A DNA stretch of 64,000 bases from Micrasema longulum (GCA_022494885.1 JAGVSM010004562.1:310001-374000), one strand, 5' to 3'. Numbered from the stretch's first letter, positions 33,930 through 45,250 are shown. Notes: generated by a model from the sequence alone, not told the origin. Numbers and translations are program-made.

Positions 33930-34379
33930 GAAAAATGTTAATCATTATTCGGTCAAAAACATTCCAAATGCTGTGTAGATTTGATTATTCTTTCTTTTCA
34001 AAAAAGTGCAAATATCTCGGATTCACTTATCTATAGTTAGCTGTTTTCTGCATAACTACGTTCAATTATTTAAAACTGACTGCGTTTAAAAATGCTTTAA
34101 TTTTTTACATTAACTATAACAATCTACAACGAGCGATGGTATTTCGAACAAAATCTCATCATGACTGCGAGTCGTCACAGATAATAACAGTAGTTAATGG
34201 CGCCGGATTTGTTAGTTCTAAAAGTTACTTCCATTTTGAGGCAACGTTGCATGCTCCACTTCCACAGGCCCAACTTCCGGGTGTGAAATAACGAACCGCA
34301 AGATCGTAAACCACATTCAAATGGGTGAAATGAGCCAATAGCTTTGCCGCCAAATGATGAAAATAACCATAAAAACACT

Positions 34380-34512
34380 TTTTAAGACTAACATATTACA
34401 ACGGAGATGAAGAACATTTAAAAGAAGGTAATATAGAAGTCAAGGCGTCCACAGGGCTAATGACCTGTCAATAGCTGGTTTAAGTGGCCACTTTACACAC
34501 TGTGTAACATTC
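34380..34512 (+). mobile_element. GGCCACT-family single arm
   Basis: ATTACAACGGAGATGAAGAA, AATGACCTGTCAATAGCTGG and TTTAAGTGGCCACTTTACAC form one arm of the family. The right part is replaced by a CT-rich stretch. Confidence 0.6.
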
Positions 34513-34514
34513 TC

Positions 34515-35535
34515 TCCCCTATTTTTCTACATATTTCTCTCCCCTTTTCTTTCCTTGGTTCTTCTCTCTCTCTTCTACCAAATTCCTTATCTGATTCCAC
34601 ATTCCTCATCATTTAATATATGTGACATAACTGTTCATATGTATTTTATTGCTGTGTAATTATTCTTTATTTTTAGAATACTCTATTTTACGTCATAATA
34701 TGTATTTTGTAAAAAAAAATAAAAATTATGAAATATATTATAATAAAGAACTATTCAGAAAAAAATATGTGCAAGCCTTATCTCTGAATTAAAAAAACAG
34801 CTGTTTGTTTTAATTAATCAGGTTATTTTTATTTTATGTATTGTATGAATTTTATTTTTCCCCTGCGAGGAGTGAAAAATGACAAATTTTGATAAAATAA
34901 AAGAATGTCAACACTCAATGTATCAACAGATTTTAAAGATTAACAAAAAAAATGAACCTCAATTACATAGAAAAATTAAATGGGGCCTTTATTGGTTGAC
35001 AGCTTTGCTCTGTGTATTGTAGTGAGACAAGATGGTAATATACCATAAATTTTAAAAATAAAAAAATATGATGTTTTTTAAAGGAAGCATGCCGTAAGGC
35101 GATGCTCCCACGATATAACAAACTACGTTTTAGGTTTTGTTAAGTTTCACGTTTATTTACAAATTTCACCTGTCACTCGCGGCTTTTGCTTTTCAAAATG
35201 CAAGGTCTGTCATGGTATTGCCATACTCATTTTTTTTCGTACCAAAAAATATTATTCGGACCCGTGCTTAATTACGCGCTGCTTAAATGGGGCGGGATGA
35301 AAAATAATCGTTCGTCACAGATATTATTATCTATTCAGTGGTTACAGTATTTATCTTTTGATAATGATTTATGGTTTTTTAGTAGAAAATTTTGACCAAC
35401 TCTTATTTTGACCAGTCTGTTTTTTGGTTGGCTGGAATATATTACTTTCAGCAATAAGCCCGTACATAGTACTTATTCATTGTACTTGAAGTTTTAAATA
35501 AATCAATAAAGTGTAGTAAAATTATTCTCCTTTTT
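34515..35535. other. AT-rich interval, nothing recognised
   Basis: A CT-rich stretch follows the GGCCACT arm (34515-34580). The 69-codon frame at 35186-35395 has no recognisable motif. Confidence 0.5.
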
Positions 35536-35540
35536 TTTAC

Positions 35541-36020
35541 ATTCGCTCTAAATGGAGCATGTGGACATCACCAGACTCCTCCAGGAGACCCCATTACCAG
35601 CCAGTACTTTCGTCTCCCGTACTGTAAATCTTGCGTCACTGGAACCCGAAAGATTGTCACCGACGGCCCTCTAGGATAACGGGAGCTCGCTAGTGTAAAT
35701 AAAGGCTACTTTGGTTAAGACTCTCTCAAAGAATCTGCATCACGTGTATAAGCCAGATTCAACCCCGCACCATTAACACTCCTTCAGAGAGACTGATGTG
35801 ATTGTGCTAGGTCTTCAATGTTGATAGTAAAATACATCCACCTCATACCTTACATTCTCCTCCAGCGCATACTCTTGAAATCCAGAATTTTGGTGTTTTT
35901 AATTTTGGTAAGGTGCCAGGATTTGTTCCCACATAGAAGTCAGTACTAGCATTATACAAGAGTTGAATAATAGTAATTTCATTTTGACCGAGTACAGACT
36001 AGAGTTCCAGATAGCAAGCA
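35541..36020 (-). pseudogene. LINE reverse transcriptase C-terminal relic (SWHLTRAQSSKIL family), copy 3
   Basis: On the minus strand a broken frame reads SWHLTKIKNTKILDFKS, recognisably the SWHLTRAQSSKILSFEN block of 18904-19527. The flanking DNA also aligns, including GTGCCAGGATTTG and TCCAGAATTTTG on the plus strand. Many stops and indels are present. Confidence 0.72.
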
Positions 36021-36247
36021 ATGTGTTAAAACTTACCCGAGCAATTTAACGTCGTAAAATAATTCAATATTTTTTTTACAAAGAAACTGAATATTGACTT
36101 CTAGACTAAATCGACAGGCAAACTTACCTCTCATTTTTTTTCTTCAGAATTTCAACCTCTTTAAAAGTAGCCATCAACTCAAAACAACTAAGGATTCTGG
36201 TTTTATTTAATTGATATCGTAAAAATCATCAAACTAATCGGCACCTG

Positions 36248-36347
36248 GGGTGGTATTCGAAACGCAATAATTATAGCACGGCAAAGCGCGCTTTTATCTA
36301 CTAAATAAGCGTAATAGCGCGCTCTAAATGCGTTCGGAATACCAGCC
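36248..36347. mobile_element. Small inverted-repeat element with GGYTGGTATTCG ends
   Basis: GGTGGTATTCGAAACGCA at the left is mirrored by TGCGTTCGGAATACCAGCC at the right. Inner AGCGCGCTTTTAT and GTAATAGCGCGCT extend the fold. It is about 100 bp long, with CpG-rich arms in an AT-rich background. Confidence 0.65.
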
Positions 36348-37199
36348 AAAAAAAAAAATAGTTCTTACGTGTTAAAAAACGACGTGATAACAATTTTTCT
36401 TCATGGTTGTTTATCGTATTCGTGATCACAATGGAACGTCCGTGAACACCTAATATTAAATGTCAAAATATTTACGTTTCGCGACGTATAATCCTGCTGC
36501 GCAATCACATGTTTGAATTCCACCGATGTAAATATGGATAATATTCCAAAACTGCTAATTTGATTTATTAATTTATTATTTATCATGCTATTTATTGCAT
36601 TAAGTCAGCGGTTGGAAAACCAAATGTCAAGAAGCAGCTGCCATATCAATTGTTATTTTATTTTCACTTTTTTGTATTAGATACTCCTTAATATTTTGCA
36701 AATGCAATGTATTGTATTATTTTTAATAGTAAACGCCGATTTTTTTCCAAAGAACTGTATATATTTACGAAGAAAACAAAAAACAAACTGACACGAGCGT
36801 TGACTTAAGATATTACACACGCGTTGACTTATTACTGCGATAACTAAAGCGTGTTCATTTTCGTTCGTTGTGATCGCTCAAATGCTTAGCATGTTTTTAA
36901 GCAGGTCGATAATTATTTTTGATTGAGCTACTGGGGCTATATATTACAATGGATTGTTAACGTATATCTTAAAATTTATTTAAAAACTAAAATTAAATTT
37001 TCTGCATGAAAATTAAAATACTTTTAGAATTACTTTTTCTTAAGATTTTTAATAACAAGTTACCGACCAAGATATTTTTAAATTTCATATGAATATTTAC
37101 ATTTTCGTGCAAAAATATCGATTATACTTTATACCGTCTTTATTTGTAACTATGAAGACAGATTGTTATTGTTATTGTGAAAATTGGTATATCTCGATC

Positions 37200-37290
37200 A
37201 TGTGTTACAGGAAGGTAAGCGGATCAGTCTTACGCTTTAGTTGCTAGTCCAGTGATGTGAAATGTTGTAGTGTAAAACTACCTCAAAGAC
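37200..37290 (-). mobile_element. tRNA-Gly-derived SINE, headless fragment
   Basis: TGTTACAGGAAGGTAAGCGG, then ATCAGTCTTACGC and CTAGTCCAGTGATGTGAAAT, match the body of the SINE at 30208-30290. No tRNA-like head follows. Confidence 0.62.
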
Positions 37291-37964
37291 AAGTATTTTT
37301 TGTTTACTCTCCCAGAAATTGAAAAAAAATGTAATGTAAGCGAAATAATTCAGATCTAATTAATAACAAAGAGTAAATAATAAGTTTTTTAAAAAAGTTG
37401 ACAAAACATGAATATTATTTTTCTGGAATTTTTAGTGTAATTTTTTGGTCTCTTAAAATAAAGATAAATCTTTACAAGCGAAATGTTTTGCTTACGTAAA
37501 TGTATCTCAAAACAGAGTTTGGTTGTATTTTACATTCTTTATATTCCTTTTTCCCGAAATTCAGCTGAAAATGTATAGTTTGGTTCCTTTGTTCCTTGTT
37601 TCGTGATTTGTTTCGCTTTCTTGGCACGATTTTATAATCATTGTTTTGTTATTCAAGTCTAAACTGATCAATTCTGAATTGTATATATATTTAAATGTAT
37701 CACATACATCCAAACACAACACAAAACATTACGTTGCTTGCAAAGACAACATGTTAAAGCCATGCAAAATTCAACGGATATGAAAATTTGCACTACGTTA
37801 TTGGTTTTAGAGTACTTTTATTTGACCATTTTGATAGTAAATTGAATTATTATTTTCAATGCGAAGGTTTCTCTGTTTTTGATGTGTTATATTTTATATT
37901 CTAACTATAATTTGGAGTTTGTATCCGTTGTGTGGAGCGTGGGAATACCAATCGCACCATCCCC

Positions 37965-38145
37965 CATCATTTTTGTTACATGAAGATAAGATGATCAGTC
38001 TTACGCTACTGGTGCCAGTCCAGGTACTATGAAATAATTATGTCTATAAACACGTTTTTTAATAAATATGTAAACCATGTCGGGAATCGAATCCGAGACT
38101 TCTTGCATATTAGACAAACGCGCTGACTATACCTCAAGGCTGACC
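37965..38145 (-). mobile_element. tRNA-Gly-derived SINE, copy 2
   Basis: TTGTTACATGAAGATAAGAT, then CAGTCTTACGCTACTGGTGC, then ACCATGTCGGGAATCGAATC and AAACGCGCTGACTATACC align with 30208-30395. The B box (minus-strand GATTCGATTCCCGACA) is well preserved. The A box is damaged. Confidence 0.78.
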
Positions 38146-38440
38146 CTATAATTCATATATGAAATAAGGGCACATTTGAAATTTAAATTGTAAAAACCGT
38201 CGTAATTTTCCACAGCTTTGTTAGTTATTAATCAAAAGTACACATTAAAATAACCCAGAAATAGAATAAAATTTTTTTAAAAGTTCAAAAATGATGGTAA
38301 TTCAGAAACTGCAAATTAAATGTGTAAATATAATAAATAATAACAAAAAAATAAAAACAAAAATAAAAGCAAATAATAATAAAATACTCATGTATAATAA
38401 ATACGTATATTTATGAATTCGTTTTTTAAAATAAGAAAAT

Positions 38441-38506
38441 TTACCAGGAATCGAACCCGGGACTTCAAGAATATGAGACAAATGTACCAACCACTGCACT
38501 GCATTT
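38441..38506 (-). mobile_element. tRNA-like SINE head with strong B box
   Basis: The minus strand reads TGCAGTGGTTGGTACATTTG (A box), a loop containing CAT, and GTCCCGGGTTCGATTCCTGG (near-perfect B box). The acceptor stem is not complementary, so it is not a functional tRNA. The lower-coordinate flank is A-rich with AATAA repeats. Confidence 0.6.
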
Positions 38507-38724
38507 ATTAGAATTTTTGCCTTTGAGGAAGAAAATTAATTAATAAATTACAAATTACAAAATACAAAATTTTCATGTAATTTTGAAACGTGTTTTCACC
38601 TGAAAAGTATTTTCACCTGACACTAGGTTTGATAAGCTAGTTTCATGCTCTTTCATTGTTTCCACTTTTTAAACACCCAACAACAAAAAAAGTTGAGTAT
38701 TTTGTATGTCGTCTGTATATCTAA

Positions 38725-38865
38725 CGTGACAGCAGGTTGCGCGTGGTTTTAAAGCCAGCAGTTGTAAATCGTTGGTTATGGCGCCGGCGTCGCACGGTGT
38801 CAGCGTCGGCGTCGCTTTAGTCCGGCGTTGGCCCGTGCTGCTAGTTTGACCGGATGCATTCTGGT
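38725..38865. other. CpG-rich island 1
   Basis: A patch of about 140 bp in AT-rich surroundings contains GGCGCCGGCGTCGCACGGTG, CAGCGTCGGCGTCGC and CCGGCGTTGGCCCG, with CGGCGTCGC occurring twice. There is no clear ORF or repeat partner in the window. It could be a promoter fragment, a degraded exon or the core of an element. Confidence 0.5.
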
Positions 38866-38869
38866 CTAT

Positions 38870-39990
38870 CTATTGTTGCACTCAAATTAAACATAACGTT
38901 TGAATACTACTACATACTTATGCGGGTTTACTTTCTGTGCATGTTAAATATGTAAAGCACTCGCTTTGGATATGTGGTTGCGTTTTATTAATTCTTTCGT
39001 TAAGGTACTTTGAAATTTCAATTATATTTTGGAAAAAAATAAATTATCTTGCCAAACTTTACCGAAATCTTTAAAAACAGAAGTTATCTAAAAATAATTA
39101 TTTAAAATACAAATGTATATACAAAAGGCGTAGGGAGGGGTTTTTGATTAGGAATTAATATAAAGTTAATTGAAACATAATATTATAATACTGTTCTCTC
39201 CGGTCACGCAGACATTTTTTATCTCTCCTTTATGAAATAAAGAAGATTTCTCATAGACGGTACACCTGTTTAATTATACGATGCCAGTAATTATGTATGA
39301 ACTCGCATGGTCAATATTATATTTTACATTATTTTTGTATAATTTTTTTCTTTTCTTCTTCTTTAAATTTAAATTGATCTTTTTTCTATTTACTTAACTT
39401 TTATTACTGTTTATAAATATATGTTTTTTTATTTTATTTAAAACTTTTAAGTGCTTAACATTTCTTAATTAACATTACGTAATCAATAGCTTACACCACT
39501 ATGGAAAATTCATATTGACTGTTTTTACAATTTTCGTTTATTTATATACTTTTTTTCTGTATACTTACAATATATGTAAAAACTGCTGTTTTTTTCTCAA
39601 ATAAAAAAATTATAATAATATACACGGCCCTTAAGAAATTACATACAAACTTTACTATGTACATATGATAAATAAAAACATAAATTTTACATATCTAGTA
39701 ATAAATGTTAATAACAAATCAACTAACTTCACTTTTTATACTATAGTAAATAAATCCGAAGTATTTTGTAGCGTTATATTTTATTGGACTAAAATGCAAG
39801 ATATTATTTTGTTAAAGAACATGACTTTTTAACAAAAAAGATCTAGTCATTTGAAGCCAAAAAATTATTATATATATATAGAAGAGTATAAACTTTTTCT
39901 TAAATCAAATAAACATTACATTGATTTTATGTTTGAATAAAATTCTGCATTTTATTTTGTAATCTTACTCCATCACAAAATACAAATTAT
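38870..39990. other. AT-rich interval between the two CpG islands
   Basis: No frames or repeats of note. A short (TA)n tract lies at about 39871-39880. Confidence 0.5.
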
Positions 39991-39995
39991 AATGT

Positions 39996-40265
39996 TTAGT
40001 GCCAAAATCGCATCTGTGCTGCGCGGCGTTGCGTCCACATCGAGTCTAAACTACATGAATAATGTACGAAAAATAATGTATCGGTATGTTTCAATAGCTT
40101 CTTGAGCCAAGTTTTAGCCTGCGACTGCGCGGGTTGCGCGTTCAGTACGGCGCTGGAACGGAATTTCGAATTTGGTTCCATCGCGATCGTTTTTTGCTTC
40201 AGATCGATACGCAGCTAGCCAGTAGCAAGTATGCGCCGATCAGTACGCGCATGACAGCGCAGACA
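39996..40265 (-). other. CpG-rich island 2 with a 61-codon minus-strand frame
   Basis: CpG density rises sharply across 40005-40265 (GCGCGGCGTTGCGTCC, CATCGCGATCG, GCGCCGATCAGTACGCGCAT). The minus-strand frame 39996-40181 starts MEPNSKFRSSAVLNAQ and contains QAKTWLKKLLKH. Its composition (Ser, Ala, Gln, Trp, Lys) is less AT-driven than the other short frames, but I do not recognise it. It might be a 5' exon, or the GC-rich end of an unknown element. No splice context can be verified. Confidence 0.35.
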
Positions 40266-40482
40266 AATATATGTTTTTGGGGGTTACGTTGTTTTTAATC
40301 ATTTTTTTATAAAGCGATAGTAAAATTTCTCCGCAAATTGTCACTAATAATGTTTATAAAATTATTATTACATTATTTGTTTACAGTAAAAGTAATCTAA
40401 ATGTAAGGTATTATAAATAATAATTAGTTAATTGAACATGTTATTTTTCAAACATTATTGGGCTAAAGTAAAGGGGTTTCAT

Positions 40483-40541
40483 GCGTTCTATGAACGCCAA
40501 TGGTTTCATGAAACCAATGATTCCATGCGTTCTATGAACGC
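40483..40541. repeat. Cluster of three perfect palindromes
   Basis: GCGTTC-TAT-GAACGC occurs at 40483-40497 and again at 40527-40541. TGGTTTCATGAAACCA (40501-40516, a 16-bp perfect palindrome) lies between them. The outer palindromes are part of an 18-bp direct repeat, CATGCGTTCTATGAACGC. Confidence 0.85.
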
Positions 40542-40544
40542 ACT

Positions 40545-42240
40545 GCGCATGGTATATACATGTAATTAAATAAAAAAAAAAATTTTCTCTACAACGTTGC
40601 TTTTTTCAAATTCAGTCCTATTTTAAATTTTTATTGATATTTCAAAACACTTAATTTGCGGTTTTGTATAAAATAATAACTACTAATTTCCAAACGAAGT
40701 GTTTTTTTTTTAAATTCATGGTTTTATTTTTGAAATGTAATTTTACCTTATTGATATTTTTCAGTTAAAGATACACAGTTTTTATTTTTTTAGGTATTGT
40801 TATTTTGCATGTTTATTATTTTTTTTTAATTTGTGATTTTGCTTGTTTAATTTGTTCAATTAATTCAGTCACTGAAAATAATAAAAAACAGACAGATCAA
40901 TTTAAAAATTCCTATCATATAACAATTTTCTAATAAATTTACTATATATTTAGTTTTTTTTTTTTTATGCTGAAGATGCTAAATAATATAAATTTTAATC
41001 GAAAATGGTTTGTGTTAAATCACTCGTATACATTTTTCATCAGAACGGACTGTTTCTCTGTCAACTCTTTCAAATAAGCTTAAACGATTAAAAACCATAA
41101 GTGTAAGTTTTTTTTTGTGTTAATTTTAATTAATTTTATTCACGATTAAAATTATGTTTCATAATACTTGTCAATTATTCAGAAGTATTCAATTATTTTT
41201 TAAAAATTTTTGTGCTCTTTTTGTAAATTTTTGTGCTAGTTCGTGTTTTATATATAAACGAACACGTATTTACATGAAAAAAAATCTTTTGGATTGTTGA
41301 AATAGGGGACAGAGGTTTTGTTTTGTGTGCGTAAATAAATTATCTCATTTTTTTCAATAAGCTTGAGGCTGTTTATAAATATTTGAAGGCACACAATGTT
41401 TTATTAAAAAAATTCAAAAGAAACCTTTTCCCCGATTTCTCGTACAAAGGTCTTAAGTAAATGAACTGCCAAAAAGATTTCGAACCGAAAAAAAACTCTT
41501 CGGAATTACAGAATGAAGGAAGATACTGCGAATTTTTAAATATTAAAAATACTTTTATTCAAAACAAGACTAAGCGCAGTTCATAAATACAGATTAAAGT
41601 TTTGGAAAACAAGACGAATTTTCTCCGCGAAAAAAATTATCCGAAAGGTTAGCGCAAATTAAAATTTCACAACGGAGAATCCGGAAAGAAGGAAGAAAGG
41701 AGGAAAAAGTTTTACAACCCCCACTTCTCGTGTTGTGCTTAACGAAAGCCGAGCTTTTTGTTCGGCGCTTAATTAAGATTTATTGTCGACTTGGCAGAAC
41801 TTCCCGGCTGTTTGATAGTTTATAATTTATAAATGGGCTTGTCTAGTATCCACTATACTTCGGAACGGAACCACAGCTTGACAAGCTCTCGGTGCCACTA
41901 CATATCGCTGTACTGTCTTAACCAAACCACTCGAGTTAATCTACGCTACTTCAAATTTGAAATTAGAAAATTTTGCTCCCGTTAAAAGTCAATACGTTTA
42001 TTTAAATTTTTTTGAAATTGCGAGCGCAAACACAAAAATACCTGAATTTTTGCATGTAGTGTTTGTTTCACTTATGCATACCAACTTATAAAAAACAAAT
42101 CAGATTGATAAATTATTTTATTTAACGGTGTTCAGTTTTTGAATATTTTTAAAATTGGAATATGAATTTTTGTGTTCTTGTGATTTAACGATTTTGATAA
42201 AGTTATTTAAAAAAACTCAACCAACGATTTACAAAAATTA
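40545..42240. other. AT-rich interval, nothing recognised
   Basis: The only GC-richer part is 41715-41960, with a weak hairpin (GCCGAGCTTTTTGTTCGGC). No family was recognised. Confidence 0.45.
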
Positions 42241-42339
42241 AACCAACAAGCGCTTTCACCTAAGCAGGCATCTTCAGGACTAGTAAAAATGCTCATTGTT
42301 TTTAAATCAAAATTCAAAGAGTTTTATTTATAATTTTAA

Positions 42340-42470
42340 CACCAACAAGCTACAAAAAGTGGCTTGGTGGGATTTTAGTTTTAGTACAAATATAACAAGT
42401 GATTTTTTTTTTAAATTGTAAAAATGTATAATTATTCTATTAAAAAAAAAAAAAAATTTTGAATTTATGT
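42340..42470 (+). mobile_element. LINE 3' end (same family as 5120-5698)
   Basis: ACACCAACAAGCTACAAAAA, followed by GTGGCTTGGTGGGATTTTAG and AACAAGTG, matches the minus-strand 3' UTR at 5150-5230 nearly base for base. An A-rich run at 42443-42457 follows. No coding sequence precedes it, so this is an extremely truncated insertion or an old fragment. Confidence 0.7.
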
Positions 42471-42595
42471 TTACTATCAATTAATTACCAAATTGAATTA
42501 TAATATTACTTTAAATTATTAATAGCATAATACCATGTATTATTGTTTAACTTTCCTGTATCAAAACGTATAAAGTTTTATCAAGAAATACGTTC

Positions 42596-42775
42596 GAAAA
42601 ACATCAATTTTATTTTTATGATTTATCCAAATATTTCAATTTCGGGGACTGTTTTCAACGCGTAGTAAATAACTCACTATCAGAAAATGGGAACAAAGAT
42701 GGGGTTGAGTGGAGCTCAAACCTCGTATCTCTGATCCGTGAGTCCTTGACACTAGCCACGGGACCACAACCCGTG
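42596..42775 (-). mobile_element. tRNA-derived SINE, family 2, copy 2
   Basis: The minus strand reads CCGTGGCTAGTGTCAAGGAC, ACGGATCAGAGATACGAGGT, then a body ending AAATTGAAATATTTGGATAA. This matches 6000-6172 in head and body. It lies just downstream of a LINE 3' end. Confidence 0.68.
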
Positions 42776-42959
42776 TTTCATATTATGTTGACCTCATCCT
42801 TTTTATTCCGTCTTTTATTTATGGCAACGTTTGACCCCTGTTCGCGTTTGACGCCGACGAAATAATATCAAAAAAGATTGAATAATATTTAAACAAGTGT
42901 TTTTCTTATTTTTGTATCATGTCTAGAGTTTTAATAATATCGTATAAGAACAATTCGCT

Positions 42960-43014
42960 CGTTATTATACTGGAGTCATAACGTAAGATACGGTATGACT
43001 CCAGTATAGTAACG
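42960..43014. repeat. Hairpin with 15-bp perfect core stem
   Basis: TATACTGGAGTCATA and TATGACTCCAGTATA are exact reverse complements separated by 13 nt. The stem extends to about 21 bp with mismatches (CGTTAT against GTAACG). There is no AT-only explanation, since the core includes CTGGAGTCA. Confidence 0.65.
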
Positions 43015-43019
43015 GATAA

Positions 43020-44415
43020 TAATAAAATTTCAGAAGACTTCCTATTTAATTTTATATAATTAGGTGCAGTAGTTTGTACATATATAGATGTTTGTAAAAA
43101 CAATATATTAGGACATTTCTTAAACGGGCCGCAAGCGCTATCTATGGACAACATTCAAATTATTGGTTAAGATTAAATTTTATTATTTGAGCGCTTCGCG
43201 GATACTCAAAGTTTTTATCTCATTTGACTTCTTATGCTTTGTGTATTGTGTATGCTTAGTTATGCAATGTTATAGAACGATGCCGTAAACTTGATCTTAA
43301 TAATATGGTTTGATCATTCTAGAAATTGTGCGGGTGAATTTTTTATTTTCTCCGTACTTTGGCTGATGAAGTTCGACGTTAATACCTTTCTTAAAGGCTT
43401 TAGCATTCTCTACTTCCGCAGAAAACTGACTAACAACACACATAATGTTAGTGGGTTATTATTAGAATACCGTATACACAAGAGCTAACGTTACAAAACA
43501 CATAAAACAATATATTTTGTTTTTAGTACTTACAAAACAAACCGTGAATTTAGATTAAATTATTAACTTAGACACGCATAATTCACATCAAAATATTTCT
43601 ACTGTTCTTAAGTTTTTACAGAAGAATTTTCACAGGATTTTATTTGGTACGCGTTTACTCAAGATTGTCAATTATTTTAAAGATTAATAAAACTATTTTA
43701 TTCAAATGAAAGCTTGGGGGTTTATTGGGATGAAATGTTTGTTTATACTTTTTTAAACATTATAAATAATAAAACATAATTCAAATAAGGTGACCTTATT
43801 CGGGTTATCCGTGCCAAGGACACTAACCAATATCCTTTTTTTATTTTATTACAGGTGAGAATATACAAAGAAGGCTCAATATACAAATAGAAATTACAAA
43901 ATGTTAAGATAGTTTTAAACACAACGTATTTATGTTTATATATTATTTCTTTATACCTGTATTATTAAATTATATTTTTAAATTCAATAAAATGATAAAA
44001 ACATAACATCAACCATACGTTTGTGAAGCAGGTAATTCAGTATTGATTTGAGAGAATAAGACAATCCATTTTACTTATACCCTCCTCCTATATTACATCG
44101 ATTTTTCAAAGCTTTTTAAAATATTTTATCGTTACTCATTGTTCCATAAACTTGGAAGTAGGTTATAAATTTCAATTGTATAATACTTAATATTCCTTTG
44201 CCAGAAAGTGGTATTTGTTTGTTTGATGATTACTTGTTATTGGCTGGTTTAAATAATTATTTCACATTTACAACTCTTTCCGTGTTTTAAATTTCATATG
44301 TCTACAATTTTCCCCTCTGTTGTCTTGTACGGAAAAAAAATAGTTTGTTTTTATTATTATTGATTGTCTTAGAACAAGTTACAAGACCTTAATACTGTCT
44401 ATGTTTTTTTTAATG
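43020..44415. other. AT-rich interval, nothing recognised
   Basis: Short frames at 42906-43154 (minus) and 43291-43488 (plus) carry no motifs. No repeat was identified. Confidence 0.5.
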
Positions 44416-44419
44416 TTCT

Positions 44420-44510
44420 AACATCACAAGACGCCTCCAGGAGACCCTATCGCCAATCAGCACAATCGTCGCTTCAGACGTTAATTCCGCGTCTTTTAGT
44501 TCCTAATATA
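44420..44510 (-). pseudogene. LINE C-terminal relic (SWHLTRAQSSKIL family), 3'-end piece
   Basis: CCTCCAGGAGACCCTATCGCC aligns with 35577-35600 (CCTCCAGGAGACCCCATTACC), the distal C-terminal part of the family. It probably belonged to the same insertion as 44960-45250, with roughly 450 bp of unrelated sequence, including a GGCCACT element piece, between them. Confidence 0.5.
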
Positions 44511-44837
44511 AACCATGAAGTCAAAAGAAGTGTATGTACAAAAATACACATACCAAAAAAATAATGTTGTGTAATAAGATCTGGTCAAAATATAAGTATA
44601 AATAAATTGCAGAATCATCTGCAGGCGATTACTAGTACTTAATTTAACTCGGAAGAGTCTTAAATACATAAAATAAAGTAATATGCTAATTAAAAATACT
44701 TAACTTCAATATCAATACATAGATGGTGCTCCAACACGCTAGTGAATGCTTTCTCATTTAATAAGATATATACAAGAATCAAAATGATACCAATGTCGAT
44801 ATTCGCTAATAAGCGGAATGGGGAATGTTGTTAAAAA

Positions 44838-44905
44838 CGTAAAGTGGCCACTCAACCCAGCCAATGACAGGTCATAAGCCCTGTAAACGCTCGAATATCG
44901 ATAAT
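44838..44905 (-). mobile_element. GGCCACT-family arm fragment
   Basis: AAAGTGGCCACTCAACCCAG, then CCAATGACAGGTCATAAGCC and CTGTAAACGCTCGAATAT, are the reverse of the arm at 54700-54770. The fragment lies between two pieces of a minus-strand LINE relic. Confidence 0.6.
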
Positions 44906-44959
44906 CCTGAATTTGAAAAAATTCTACCTCATCTCTGTAGGAATATTGATAAAAAAAAT

Positions 44960-45250
44960 AAGTCAAAAGATCTTCATCGATGGCTTTTCAGGATGTTGGG
45001 AGCCCGCAGGTGTAAAGAAGAGGCAACTTGCATTGAGGTTTTCCTGAGGCGTGCGCAGCATGTGACCAGGCCAGGTCCTCTGTCGGCGTCATACCTTCAA
45101 GACGCTCTTTATCGGAGGCGTCTGTTCTCGGACTTCAATGTTAGTCATGCAATCGAACCACCTGATACTTGTGTTTTCAAGCACTTACTCTCGAAATTCA
45201 GAAGTTTTGTGTTTTAAGCTTTGGTCAGGTGCCAAGATTTGCACACGTAT
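44960..45250 (-). pseudogene. LINE reverse transcriptase C-terminal relic (SWHLTRAQSSKIL family), copy 4
   Basis: The minus strand encodes pieces such as TWPGHMLRTPQENLNASCLF, matching the HVLRMPPESLNRACLLY block of 18904-19527. Ahead of these, in another frame, are remnants of the SWHLTKA block (plus strand CAGGTGCCAAGATTTG). The relic stops at about 45250, close to where a plus-strand LINE of another family starts (45298), so the later LINE may have landed in it. Confidence 0.72.

Larger units (their letters stand above)
32901..34067 (+). mobile_element. Inverted-repeat element (AATTGAACGTAGTTATGC ends), copy 3, split by a LINE
   Basis: The left part (32901-33198) matches copy 1 through GTGATATTAAAAAAACTGATG. 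The right part (about 33930-34067) resumes at GTCAAAAACATTC and ends GCATAACTACGTTCAATT. The intervening 0.73 kb is a plus-strand LINE. Without that insert the element is about 435 bp. Confidence 0.82.
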
